Below are positions 45,867 through 55,060 of a DNA stretch of 64,000 nucleotides, piece by piece. The notes under the pieces are model-generated. The model saw nothing but the letters and a program-made list of their open reading frames with translations. It did no database searches and was not told where the DNA came from. Origin of the DNA: Herbaspirillum chlorophenolicum (GTDB lineage Bacteria > Pseudomonadota > Gammaproteobacteria > Burkholderiales > Burkholderiaceae_D); the NCBI RefSeq assembly GCF_001189955.1, contig NZ_LFLT01000002.1:1-64000 (forward strand), in the 5' to 3' direction. Position numbers and translations under genes: made by a program. Each line of letters opens with the position of its first letter. Positions within the stretch are counted from its first letter, which is position 1.

Positions 45867-47290
45867 CGGCGCTTGACATCAACCTGCACCCCAAACAGGG
45901 AAGCATTCTCCGCAGCCTGGCCACCGAGATCCTGTTCGGCGGCGCGGCGGGCGGCGGCAAATCCTTCCTCCTGCGCGCCCTGGCCATCATCTGGTGCGCC
46001 ATGATTCCAGGACTGCAGGTCTATCTGTTCCGGCGCATCCTGGAAGACCTGATAAAGAACCACGTCGAGGGACCCAGCGGGTTTCGCGCCCTGCTGGCGC
46101 CGTGGGTGCTGACCGGTCGTGTGCAGATCATCGATACGGAAATCCGGTTCTGGAACGGCTCGCGGATCTACCTGTGCCACTGCCAGTTGGAAAAGCACCG
46201 ATTCAAGTATCAGGGAGCGGAAATCCATGTGCTCCTGATCGATGAGCTGACCACGTTCACCGATGTGATCTATCGCTTCCTGCGCTCTCGCGTGCGTATG
46301 ACCTCGATTGCATTGCCGCCTGAGCTGCTGGGCCAATTCCCGCGCATCCTGGCCGGCTCCAACCCGGGCAACGTCGGGCACGGCTGGGTAAAAACCGCCT
46401 GGGGACTCGGCCGCGATGGCTCGCACGAAGCCATGGAGATATGGCGCACGCCAGACGAGGAAGGCGGCATGCTGCGGCAGTATGTGCCGGCGCTTCTTGA
46501 AGACAACCCGACTATGGCCGAGGAAGACCCCATGTACCGCGCTCGCCTGCGCGGCCTGGGCTCGCCCGCCATCGTGCGCGCTTTCGAAAAGGGCGATTGG
46601 GACGCCGTGGCCGGTGCATTCCTTGAGGGCGTGTTCGATCCTGATCGGCATATCGTCACACCGTTTGAAATCCCGGCGTCTTGGAAGGTCTGGAAGGCGA
46701 TGGATTGGGGTTTCGCCAAGCCTTACAGCGTGGGCTGGTGGGCACTCGACCATGATGGCGTGTTCTACCGCTGGCGGGAACTGTACGGCTACGGCGGCAA
46801 GCCAAACGAGGGCAGCCGCGAGGACGCCACTGCCGTGGCCAAGCGCATCCTCACGATCGAGGAATACGACGAGCGCCTTGGCTATGACTATCGGCAGAAC
46901 ATCGCTGACTCGGCCATTTTCAGCAATGCCGGCACGGAATCCATCGCGCGCGCCTTCAAGCGCAGCGGCGTGGCATGGCGTGAATCTGCGAAGGGGCGCG
47001 GGTCGCGTATCAATGGCGCGCAGCGCATCGTGGATCTGCTCATGGCCGACCGCCTGAAAGTCTTCGAGTCCTGCCGGCATTGGATTCGCACTGTGCCATT
47101 GCTGATGCCTGATCCCAACCGCCTGGAAGACGTGGACACCTCGATGGAGGATCACGCATGGGACGAAACCATGTATGCCACCGGCCCCATCCGCCGCGCG
47201 CCCGATGCAGATCAGGAAAAATCCGACGATGCCGAAGACGCTGCCTATGCTGACGGCCACGGCAACATCCGATACAAGGCGATGACATGA
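45863..47290 (+). CDS. terL: Terminase large subunit
   Basis: 475 residues. The packaging motor has an N-terminal ATPase with Walker A GGAAGGGKS (residues 26-34) and Walker B VLLIDE near 125, then a RNase-H-like nuclease domain beginning near AMDWGFAKPYSVGWW with its first catalytic Asp, and later DSAIFS and DDAEDAAYA. It cuts and pumps concatemer DNA into the prohead through the portal. Full length for the family. Confidence 0.93.
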   Translation: MTALDINLHPKQGSILRSLATEILFGGAAGGGKSFLLRALAIIWCAMIPGLQVYLFRRILEDLIKNHVEGPSGFRALLAPWVLTGRVQIIDTEIRFWNGSRIYLCHCQLEKHRFKYQGAEIHVLLIDELTTFTDVIYRFLRSRVRMTSIALPPELLGQFPRILAGSNPGNVGHGWVKTAWGLGRDGSHEAMEIWRTPDEEGGMLRQYVPALLEDNPTMAEEDPMYRARLRGLGSPAIVRAFEKGDWDAVAGAFLEGVFDPDRHIVTPFEIPASWKVWKAMDWGFAKPYSVGWWALDHDGVFYRWRELYGYGGKPNEGSREDATAVAKRILTIEEYDERLGYDYRQNIADSAIFSNAGTESIARAFKRSGVAWRESAKGRGSRINGAQRIVDLLMADRLKVFESCRHWIRTVPLLMPDPNRLEDVDTSMEDHAWDETMYATGPIRRAPDADQEKSDDAEDAAYADGHGNIRYKAMT

Positions 47291-49260
47291 ACCCAACCGA
47301 CGACACCAGCCAGCCAGATCCGCAGCAGGCCACCCAACCCGGCGAGCTGGAGAAGCCAGCGGACGACGAACTGGCGAAGAAATGGGCCTCCCGCATCCGC
47401 GCCGCCCGCAAGCACTGGGAAAAGCTGCACAAGCGCATCAAGCACAACCGCAAGAAGGCGGCGGGCTTCAACTGGAATAAATCAGCTGAATCACGCGATT
47501 TTGTGGACAACCGGGCCAACCTGATATTCAGCACGGCGCAGGCAACCCTGCCCAACATCTATGCGCGCAACCCCGATGTGTCTGTGACGGGTACATGGCG
47601 GCACGGCGACGTGCGCCTGTTCTGCGATACGTTGCAAACCGTGCTGTCGCGCCAGATGCGGGATGCCCACCTGAAAAAGCGCATGAAGATGACGGTGCTG
47701 GGCGCGCTGATCGAATACTTCGGCGTGCTGAAGGTGACGTACCAGCGAGACCTGCGCACCGATCCGCTCATTATCCAGCGCATCAACGACACCCAGGACA
47801 ACATCGAACGCCTGGAAGGCTTGATGCAGTCGCTGGACGATGACCAGCAGCGCGGCGATGCCGAATTGCATAAGCGTGAACTGGAACAGGTGCTGCAAGG
47901 CCTGTCGCAGCAGTCGGAAGTGGTTGCGGCCGAGGGCCTTGTCATCGATCGGGTGTTGCCTGAAAACCTGCTGATCGACCCTGCCGTGATCGAATTCGAT
48001 GATTACGAGAATGCCGACTGGATCGCCCAGGTGGTGCCAATGACGCGCGGCGCCGCCAAAGCCCGGTACAAGATTGATCTATCTGGCGCGAAGTCCTACG
48101 AGGGCTTCAATGCGATGGATGACCAGCCTGACAAGTCGGGCAGCGTGATGATGAGTACCCCCGCCAGCAAGGGAAGCGACGACGAACAAATCTGCATCCT
48201 TGAAATCTGGGATAAGCAAAGCCAACTGGTCTACACGATGGCCGATGGCACTTCCTTTTTTTGCCGTGAGGCATTTTCGGTGCAGACGGTCGGCCAGCGC
48301 TGGTACCCTTTCTTCCTCCTGCCCTATGCAGTACTGCCGGGCCAGTTCATTGCCCCGTGCCTCGTTGACCTGACCGAGAAATTGCAGGTCGAGCATAACG
48401 AAACACGCGACAAGTTCGCCGCGCACCGCAACCTCAACAAGCCCGGATGGGTGGCCTCGTCCGACCTCAATGGCAAGAGTGTCAAACGGCATACTGATGC
48501 CGAGTTGGGCGAGGTGGTGCTGATCGACACGGATGGGAAGCCGCTGAATCAAACCATCATGGCGCGACCGAATATTCCCATCAACCCGGCCGACTACGAT
48601 ACTGGCCCCATCAGGCAGGACTGGGAGCAGGTCACCGGCCTGCAGGACGCCGCGCGCAGCACCATCGTCCAGGCCAAGACAGCGACCGAGGCCGGCATTA
48701 TGCAGCAGGCGCTGTCTGGCCGCACCGGTGAATTCCGCGACAAGCAGGAGGACATGCTGACGGAGATGAGCCAGTATGCCGCCGAGGTGCTGCTGCAAAA
48801 CCTTTCTCCGGTGCAGGTTGCCAGATACACCGGCCCCAATGTCGATGCCGTGATGGATCAGGTTACCGGCCAGGTGATCACGCCGGCGCGCCAGGCTTTC
48901 GACTGGCCCGAACTCACACGCGACCAGATTTTCGACATGGTTGAGATTTCCATCGTCGCCGGCACCACCGGCGCGCCGGACAAGGCGCAAGCGCAGGAAA
49001 TTTGGGCCAAGGTCATGCCGCTGATTCAGCCGCTGGTTACGCAGATTATGCAGATGGCAGCCCAGGGCATCGATTATCAGCCGCTGGAAGCGCTGCTGCG
49101 CGAAACGATGTCGCGTTTGGATGATCGTATCGACGTTTCCCAGTTCCTGCCGAAGATGCAGGCCCCACCAGTGGCGCCGCCCGCCGCGCCTGGTATGCCG
49201 GGTATTCCGCCGGGCATGCTGCCGGCTGGCGCCGGCGCCCAGCAACCCGTTTCCATTTAA
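47287..49260 (+). CDS. Portal protein
   Basis: 657 residues, podovirus-style portal (P22/BcepC6B size class). The stretch NLIFSTAQATLPNIYARNPDVSV and the long helical crown region with the Pro/Gly-rich C-terminus are typical. It forms the ring at the capsid vertex through which DNA enters and leaves. Coupled to terL by ATGA and followed 12 bp later by the scaffold gene. Confidence 0.88.
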   Translation: MNPTDDTSQPDPQQATQPGELEKPADDELAKKWASRIRAARKHWEKLHKRIKHNRKKAAGFNWNKSAESRDFVDNRANLIFSTAQATLPNIYARNPDVSVTGTWRHGDVRLFCDTLQTVLSRQMRDAHLKKRMKMTVLGALIEYFGVLKVTYQRDLRTDPLIIQRINDTQDNIERLEGLMQSLDDDQQRGDAELHKRELEQVLQGLSQQSEVVAAEGLVIDRVLPENLLIDPAVIEFDDYENADWIAQVVPMTRGAAKARYKIDLSGAKSYEGFNAMDDQPDKSGSVMMSTPASKGSDDEQICILEIWDKQSQLVYTMADGTSFFCREAFSVQTVGQRWYPFFLLPYAVLPGQFIAPCLVDLTEKLQVEHNETRDKFAAHRNLNKPGWVASSDLNGKSVKRHTDAELGEVVLIDTDGKPLNQTIMARPNIPINPADYDTGPIRQDWEQVTGLQDAARSTIVQAKTATEAGIMQQALSGRTGEFRDKQEDMLTEMSQYAAEVLLQNLSPVQVARYTGPNVDAVMDQVTGQVITPARQAFDWPELTRDQIFDMVEISIVAGTTGAPDKAQAQEIWAKVMPLIQPLVTQIMQMAAQGIDYQPLEALLRETMSRLDDRIDVSQFLPKMQAPPVAPPAAPGMPGIPPGMLPAGAGAQQPVSI

Positions 49261-49272
49261 CAGGAGAACAAC

Positions 49273-50409
49273 ATGGATCAAGAACTGCAAGGCCAGGACC
49301 AAATCGCCCCGCAAGACAATGGCACACCCGCCGATCCGGCCGCGAACGACGCCACCGGACAGGAACATGCCGCGCCGGCGGCAGCGCCGCAGCCTGGCGA
49401 ATATGAGAGCCTGCTGTCTTCCCTGACGGTGGGCGGCACGCCGGCCGCAGCCGGTGAGCCTCCGGCCGCAGGTCAGCCGCGTGATCCATCGGGCCGATTC
49501 ACCAGCACCGCCGCGCCAGCCGCCATGGCATCCGGGCAGGGCGCCCCTGCACAGCCCGGACAGCCACCGGCGCAAGGGCAGCCGCCGCAGGGCCAGCAGC
49601 CGACCGGTCAGCCGCCGGCGGCCAAGACGCCCGAGCAGGAAGATGCTGAACTGCTGGCCGGCATCCAGTCTGAGCGCGGTCGTGCGCGCGTGCAGCAATT
49701 CATCAGCCGCGCACGCGAGGCCGAAGGCGGGCTGACTGCCATCCGCGAAGAAGTCGCCCGGGCTGGCCTGACGGCCGAGACGTTCAGCCAGCATCTGGAG
49801 TTTTCGCGCCTGGCGAATTCCAACGATCCGCGCGACCTGCAAGCCGCTGCGCAGATGCTGGAAGAGACGCGCGCCGATATTTACCGCCGACTTGGCCAGG
49901 ATGCTCCAGCCATTGATGTGTTGGCCCCTCATCCCGACCTTGCGCAACGCGTGGCGAATCTGGAGATTCCGCGGGAGGTAGCGCTGGAGGTGGCGCGCAT
50001 GCGTCACGCCGCGGCACAGAATGACGCGCAACGCCAGGCCCAACTGCGTCAGCAGCAGGACACGCAGAGGTTCCAGCAAGATATCGCAGCCGCCCAGGCA
50101 TCGATGGAAAGCTACGTTGCCACCCGTCAGCATGAGGTCGATCATCCGGCGCGAATGCGGGCGGTGCAGGAGTATTTCGCCAATCCGGTGAACTTGCAGA
50201 CCTTTGCGACGACGTACCAGCCCCATCAATGGCCGGCGGCTATGCGCATGCTTTACGACAACGTGCGTATCGCACCCGTGCAGCAACGCGCTCCCGCCGG
50301 GGCGCCGATCAGTGGCCGTCCGGCTGCCGCTGGTCGCCCGGCACTGCCGGCGAATGCATCCGGTTCCGACCAGATCATGCGCCAAATCGAAAATATGGGC
50401 CTGCTTTAG
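49273..50409 (+). CDS. Capsid scaffolding protein
   Basis: 378 residues. The N-terminal 115 residues are Pro/Gln/Ala/Gly-rich and disordered. The middle is helical (AREAEGGLTAIREEVARAGLTAETF and a long coiled coil), and the C-terminus is short and partly basic. Composition and place between portal and capsid fit an internal scaffold that leaves the prohead. No protease motif is seen. GGAGAACAAC precedes the ATG. Confidence 0.78.
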   Translation: MDQELQGQDQIAPQDNGTPADPAANDATGQEHAAPAAAPQPGEYESLLSSLTVGGTPAAAGEPPAAGQPRDPSGRFTSTAAPAAMASGQGAPAQPGQPPAQGQPPQGQQPTGQPPAAKTPEQEDAELLAGIQSERGRARVQQFISRAREAEGGLTAIREEVARAGLTAETFSQHLEFSRLANSNDPRDLQAAAQMLEETRADIYRRLGQDAPAIDVLAPHPDLAQRVANLEIPREVALEVARMRHAAAQNDAQRQAQLRQQQDTQRFQQDIAAAQASMESYVATRQHEVDHPARMRAVQEYFANPVNLQTFATTYQPHQWPAAMRMLYDNVRIAPVQQRAPAGAPISGRPAAAGRPALPANASGSDQIMRQIENMGLL

Positions 50410-50712
50410 AAAAATCCTTGCGCATGCCATTGTGATCTGATAATGCGCTTGCCATGTGTGCTTCTTGGATGATGACCTGGCCGGAAAACGCGATAGCCGA
50501 GTGCGCGGCCGGCCCGACCAGGTTGGAATCCTTGAAACCCGACATACCGAATTTGTCGCTGCATCGCCGGGGTCGCGTCCGGTAGCACCACTCGAACCGT
50601 TCAAGTCGCAGTAGCCGAGGTCGCGCCGGCAGAACGAATGCGAGGAATCCCAGCTTGGTGTGCTGGACCGGTGTGGAAGTTGGCTTTATCAACTTTCATT
50701 CTTGGAGCAGCG
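50410..50712 (+). ncRNA. 303-bp non-coding interval with predicted RNA structure between scaffold and capsid genes
   Basis: No convincing gene is found on either strand here. The rest of the late operon has gaps of at most about 60 bp. Several stems are visible: a 6-bp pair GCGCAT/ATGCGC near its start, and a longer hairpin with ACCTGG (50475-50480) pairing CCAGGT (50518-50523) and a nested CCGG stem. It could be a structured leader of the capsid mRNA, a small RNA or an internal promoter region. This is inferred only from the lack of coding and from pairing. Confidence 0.35.
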
Positions 50713-51762
50713 ATGCCTATTTCCGCCCCTGACCTTGCCACCCTTGGCATGTCTTCCCTCGATCAATACGTGCGCAACATGCCGGTCGACCAGATCGGTA
50801 CCGCGCATCCCCTCTTGAAAAAACTCATGGAGCGGCGCAAGCAGCTTCTGGGTGGCAAGCAGAACGTGATCTTTCAAGTTCGCAAGGCCTATGGTTCCAA
50901 TTTTTCGTGGACCTATGGCACTGCCACCGTCAACTTCAACACCCGCGACACCCTGGCGCAAGCCGGCTTCCCGTGGCGCCGTTGCGTGGATGCTTTCACC
51001 ATCAGCCATGACACGCTGTTCGGCAACGGCATCAAAGTGGTCGAGGGTGAACGCGGTTCGGTGAAGCTCGACCAGAACGAAGCCGTGCAGCTTACCAACC
51101 TGCTGGACGAGCAGCGCGAAGCGTTCCGCCTGGGCTTCGAGGAAAAGCTCGACCTCGAATTGCATCGTGATGGATCCAGCGGCACGGACGCCATTACCGG
51201 TCTGGATGCCCTGGTGGCCACCGCACCGACCACCGGTATTGTCGGTGGCCTGGACCGTGCGACCGCGACGTACTGGCGCAACAACGCTGTCCTGGCGATC
51301 GCCACCGGCACGTCGGGCGCGCTGAAGAACGCGATGGAAGCACAGTGGCGCAAGTGCATCCGCGCCGGCCAGTCGGCGCCGGATTTCATCCTGGCCGGCT
51401 CGGCATTCGTGGATGCCTATGCCGGCACGGTGACGATTACCCAGAACGCCAACGCCGGCGCCGTCAAGACCCTGGATATCGGCACCGGTAAGGGCGTGGA
51501 AACCGGTCTGTATTTCAAGGGCGTGCCGATCATCTGGGATCCGACCTTCGAGGCCCTGGATGCTCTCGACTCTCCGACGGTGCCATGGGAAAAGCGGTGC
51601 TACTTCCTCAACTCGCGCCATCTGGAGTTGCGCGACGACGGCATGGATATCGTTTCGCCCGTGCGCCCGCACAACGTGCTGTCGATGTTTTTCATGATTT
51701 CGCTGCGCCTGGTGCTGGCTATCAAGCAGTCCAACGCGCATTCGGTCCTCGCTATCGCGTGA
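50713..51762 (+). CDS. Major capsid protein
   Basis: 349 residues. Likely HK97-fold: the N-terminal arm (LDQYVRNMPVDQIGTAHPLLKKLMERRKQ), the FSWTYGTATVNFNTRDTL E-loop-like region, and the C-terminal MFFMISLRLVLAIKQSNAHSVL are like capsid proteins of Bordetella/Burkholderia podoviruses. Expected in hundreds of copies per head. GGAG precedes the start at 50713. A strong terminator follows. Confidence 0.87.
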   Translation: MPISAPDLATLGMSSLDQYVRNMPVDQIGTAHPLLKKLMERRKQLLGGKQNVIFQVRKAYGSNFSWTYGTATVNFNTRDTLAQAGFPWRRCVDAFTISHDTLFGNGIKVVEGERGSVKLDQNEAVQLTNLLDEQREAFRLGFEEKLDLELHRDGSSGTDAITGLDALVATAPTTGIVGGLDRATATYWRNNAVLAIATGTSGALKNAMEAQWRKCIRAGQSAPDFILAGSAFVDAYAGTVTITQNANAGAVKTLDIGTGKGVETGLYFKGVPIIWDPTFEALDALDSPTVPWEKRCYFLNSRHLELRDDGMDIVSPVRPHNVLSMFFMISLRLVLAIKQSNAHSVLAIA

Positions 51763-51773
51763 GTGTGGCCTTG

Positions 51774-51805
51774 CCCCGCGGCCATTTGGCTGCGGGGAAT
51801 TTTTT
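51774..51805 (+). terminator. Terminator-like hairpin after the capsid gene
   Basis: CCCCGC (51774-51779) pairs GCGGGG (51792-51797) with an inner GCCA/TGGC stem, then a T-run to 51805. It would give extra capsid mRNA relative to downstream genes. Confidence 0.75.
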
Positions 51806-51823
51806 CATCTGGAGAATCCATTC

Positions 51824-52264
51824 ATGTACGTCATTCATGCCAAGGTGCGGCGCGATCCGCATACCACTACACCGGTGACCGTGCGCGCGCACGAAGTCGC
51901 CATTTTGCAAAGCCTGTTTGGCCAGGAAAATGTCCACACTCATGACGGCAAGGTGCTGGACGTGAAGAACCTGCGCCCCGAAGACGTGGCCGGCAAGCAT
52001 CCCATGCCCGAAGACGAATACGAACGTTTGAGCGCGAAATATGGCGGCGACGAAAAAGGTTCGTACGTGGAGCAGGTCTACGGTAAGAAAGCTGGCGGCG
52101 GCCTGGATACCGCTATCGAGAAATTGCATGCGGTCGTCTCCAAACTGACCAAGGCCGACGAAGCGGCCAGCGCCGAATCGGGCGAGGGCCGGCCGCGCGG
52201 TCGCCGCGGTGCATCCGCTGGTGGTGAGGGAGCAGCCGGCGCCGAATCGGGCGCACAGGAGTAA
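51824..52264 (+). CDS. Head-associated phage protein of unknown function
   Basis: 146 residues. A short N-terminal domain (MYVIHAKVRRDPHTTTPVTVRAHEVAILQ) ends in an Ala/Gly/Glu/Arg-rich tail (EGRPRGRRGAS). It lies between capsid and fibre genes, so may be a head decoration or neck protein. GGAGAATCC precedes the ATG. Confidence 0.6.
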   Translation: MYVIHAKVRRDPHTTTPVTVRAHEVAILQSLFGQENVHTHDGKVLDVKNLRPEDVAGKHPMPEDEYERLSAKYGGDEKGSYVEQVYGKKAGGGLDTAIEKLHAVVSKLTKADEAASAESGEGRPRGRRGASAGGEGAAGAESGAQE

Positions 52265-52270
52265 AAGGCC

Positions 52271-54412
52271 ATGTCACAGCCCCCTCGTTATCAGCGTACC
52301 AAGGATTTTGGCGCGGATGATCCCGACCAAACCGACAACCAGGCCATCAACAACGAGTTTGATGCGGTGGCGCGAACCACCGATGGCCTGCGGTCGAATC
52401 TCGCCAAAATCCAGCGCGATGACGGGGGGCTGAAAGATGGCCTTGTTACCAAGGATGCCTTGGCCCAGGCCCTGAAAGAAGACCTCTACACGGAATTCTC
52501 AGGCAATGTCAGCGCTAGCGTGGTGGCTGCCCAGCAGGCCGCAGGAGACGCAAACATTGCTGCGATAGCTGCGCAGGATGCTGCTACCGCTGCTGCAGCA
52601 AGCCAGGCGTCCGCCGCATCCAGCATGGTGGCTGCTGGAAATAGTGCTGCCGATGCAGCAGTGGCGGCAGCCTCGGTCAGTTTGCCGTCCATCGTCGGAA
52701 AATCTCAGAATTTTTTAAGAGTGAAAGCCGATGAGTCTGGATATGAACTCAGGGCGTCAGCTCAAGTCCGCGCCGATATCTCCGCTGTCGGTTTGGCTGG
52801 CGACGAGATAGTCGAGGGGGAAAAGGAATTCACCGTACGTCCGATAGTTGGTACCGCCATGCCAGGCACCAATGATGACGGCGCAGCCAGCACCGCCTAT
52901 ATAGATACTGCTGTCAATGCCAGCCGTGAGGTACGCCAAACCGTATTGCAGGGAGTCATCAATTCAAGCGGATACGCCAGTATGCTTTCTGCCGGTAGCG
53001 GTCGAGCCTTGAACCTCTCGGCCGCGGCCATGCCGATGCGCACCGCGTTCGCACAAGGCGCCGCCGATTACATCGCAACCCTTTCGGCTGACGCCACGGG
53101 CGTAGTGTCCGGTCTGGCCGCGAGCAACCTGTCTTACATCTACCAGGATTATGTCGGGCCGACCTCGGTGGCTTGGGGTGCGACGCTGGCGCCAGTTCAA
53201 TATGGCTACAGCTATAACCAAGCGGCGCAAGCGCTGCTCCAGTTCGGCGGCTCCGCCGGATCGAATGTCTTCCTTGACGACTTCGGCAACACCTGGGTGA
53301 TTGGCGGGGCGGCCAAGATCCAGAGTAACCAGGTCAAGTTTGGATCTGGCGCACTCGGTGGAAGCGGCGCGTCCAATTCCTTGAACGGTACGAATGAATC
53401 TATTTACACAAGCAACATCAAGACGCTGGGAAACGGCGGTTGGACGTTGCGTTGCTGGTTCTATGCATTGACCAATGCGACAAATCAAACCGTAATTAAC
53501 GCCGGCGTCGCCTCTAATTACTACGGCATTGCAGCTCGTCTCGGAACAGCTGGGAAGATGCTGTACAACCTCTCTTCAACCGGAAGCACGGATGATATTT
53601 CAGGTGGAAGTACTGCGACAGGGGCACTCACTGTCTCGACAAACACCTGGAACTATCTGGAAATTACCTATGATCCTGTAGCTGGAAAATATTTCTGCTA
53701 CATCAACGGTGCCTTGGATTATTCAGTTGCATCCGGCTTGAAGATTTGCCCGATTGACCGCGTTAGCTTAGCGGTGCTGTCTGGAATAGGGCAATACTTG
53801 TCAGGGTACATCGATAAATTCGAGTTCCTGCCGTATTGCGCGAACCCCAATGGCACGGGGTATTCGGTTCCTGTTGCCGCACCGAACATTACCGCGGTTG
53901 GATATGCCTCGGACTTTTTCAGCATTCCGAATATGACGATGTATCAGGTGACGGCTCCATCTACTGCTGCCGGAGTAAATCCAACCTTCACCGCTAAAAA
54001 ACGCGTCTACGTCGGCGAGGCAGTAGCTTCCGCGTCCGCTGTATCGAGCGTAGTAAATTATGCATCGAACGGCGGGTACGTAAGCATCGATACCTATCCG
54101 CTTCCAGCCGCCGGCCTGACGATCTCAAAGGCGCACAACATAGGCACCGCAATTGGTGTGCGTGTTTCGATCGAAGCTGAGTGCATGGCGGCGGAACATG
54201 GCTTTTCAGTCGGTGACATCATTGCGGAGGGGCTTTGTGGTGGCGGTTCTTCCTCCAACTATCCGCTGTCGCCAGCAAAGACGCGCAATAACATCACATT
54301 CACAACTGGCAATGCCGCGGCATTTGCTGCCGTAAGCAAAACTTCGGGTAATGCTTTTGGGCTAGCTTCAGCCAACTGGAAATACCGCGTAATCGCCAAG
54401 AGGGGATGGTAA
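52271..54412 (+). CDS. Receptor-binding tail fibre/spike with LamG-like domain
   Basis: 713 residues. The N-terminal about 75 residues (RYQRTKDF, INNEFDAVARTTDGLRSNLAKIQRDDGGLK) are a virion anchor shared with the second fibre protein at 55061. An Ala-rich coiled coil (about 85-140) follows. The middle has a concanavalin/LamG-like fold (GGWTLRCWFYALTNATNQTVINAG and NTWNYLEITYDPVAGKYFCYINGALDY are landmarks) suited to binding surface sugars. The C-terminus is a beta-rich tip. The protein likely fixes host range. Confidence 0.8.
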   Translation: MSQPPRYQRTKDFGADDPDQTDNQAINNEFDAVARTTDGLRSNLAKIQRDDGGLKDGLVTKDALAQALKEDLYTEFSGNVSASVVAAQQAAGDANIAAIAAQDAATAAAASQASAASSMVAAGNSAADAAVAAASVSLPSIVGKSQNFLRVKADESGYELRASAQVRADISAVGLAGDEIVEGEKEFTVRPIVGTAMPGTNDDGAASTAYIDTAVNASREVRQTVLQGVINSSGYASMLSAGSGRALNLSAAAMPMRTAFAQGAADYIATLSADATGVVSGLAASNLSYIYQDYVGPTSVAWGATLAPVQYGYSYNQAAQALLQFGGSAGSNVFLDDFGNTWVIGGAAKIQSNQVKFGSGALGGSGASNSLNGTNESIYTSNIKTLGNGGWTLRCWFYALTNATNQTVINAGVASNYYGIAARLGTAGKMLYNLSSTGSTDDISGGSTATGALTVSTNTWNYLEITYDPVAGKYFCYINGALDYSVASGLKICPIDRVSLAVLSGIGQYLSGYIDKFEFLPYCANPNGTGYSVPVAAPNITAVGYASDFFSIPNMTMYQVTAPSTAAGVNPTFTAKKRVYVGEAVASASAVSSVVNYASNGGYVSIDTYPLPAAGLTISKAHNIGTAIGVRVSIEAECMAAEHGFSVGDIIAEGLCGGGSSSNYPLSPAKTRNNITFTTGNAAAFAAVSKTSGNAFGLASANWKYRVIAKRGW

Positions 54413-54780
54413 TGGGTTGCTACATCAATTCGGAAATCGGTTACTACGAGGGTGACCAGATCAGCCATCACGATCAAGAAGTGCCACAGCGCCCAGATCC
54501 GAACGCTGGCTGGGATGGGCAAGCATGGCAGGCGTCTCCGGCGCCTGTGCCGACAGCAGTCACACCGCTGCAGGCGCGCCGTGCTCTTCTGGCGGCCGGC
54601 TTGCTGAATGCGGTCGACCAGGCTGCCGCGGCGGCTGGTGGAGAGGCCCAGCTGGCTTGGGCCTATTCAGCGACAGTAGAGCGTGCCAGCCCGTTCGTGG
54701 CTGCGCTTGCCTCTGCGATTGGGCTGTCGAATGAGGATGTCGACGAGCTGTTCCGGCAAGCAGCCCAATATACGATCTGA
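54412..54780 (+). CDS. Fibre-associated phage protein
   Basis: 122 residues, joined to the fibre gene by TAATG. N-terminal YINSEIGYYEGDQI, middle Pro-rich linker, C-terminal helices LQARRALLAAGLLNAVDQ and IGLSNEDVDELFRQAA, a pattern common in small proteins encoded beside phage tail fibres. It may help fibre folding or attachment; not proven. Confidence 0.65.
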   Translation: MGCYINSEIGYYEGDQISHHDQEVPQRPDPNAGWDGQAWQASPAPVPTAVTPLQARRALLAAGLLNAVDQAAAAAGGEAQLAWAYSATVERASPFVAALASAIGLSNEDVDELFRQAAQYTI

Positions 54781-54794
54781 AAGAGAACAACGAC

Positions 54795-55058
54795 ATGAGA
54801 GATTCTCAGAACTGCGACACTCCAGCTTGCCAAGAGGCAGCCGACCGTGCCGTAAAGAAGGTATTTGCAATCTTGGGGGTTGATGTCGACAAGCCGGAGT
54901 CCGTCGAAGAATTCCGCGAGGACTTGCGTTTTGGGCGCCGGATGCGCCGGACGGCAGATAAAGCCAGGGATCACACCATTCTGGTGTTCATTGGCATCAT
55001 GGTTGCCGCTGTGCTGGGTGCGATATGGGCAGGTATCACCAAATTCGGAGGGCATTGA
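54795..55058 (+). CDS. Small single-span membrane protein
   Basis: 87 residues. The N-terminus has three cysteines (SQNCDTPACQEAA; only two close together), then KVFAILGVDVDKPESVEEFREDLRFGRRMRR and one hydrophobic segment (ILVFIGIMVAAVLGAIWAGI). A frequent small phage protein of unknown role, possibly holin-like or virion membrane-related. It sits between the two fibre genes. Confidence 0.6.
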   Translation: MRDSQNCDTPACQEAADRAVKKVFAILGVDVDKPESVEEFREDLRFGRRMRRTADKARDHTILVFIGIMVAAVLGAIWAGITKFGGH

Positions 55059-55060
55059 GC

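Noticed and set aside
48079-50604. 841-codon minus-strand frame
   Set aside because: Antisense to portal and scaffold genes, which are needed and in the correct late-operon strand.
50375-50692. 105-codon minus-strand frame in the scaffold-capsid gap
   Set aside because: Considered as a gene to explain the gap, but it opposes the late operon, has no ribosome site of note and no recognisable domain. The interval is better treated as non-coding.
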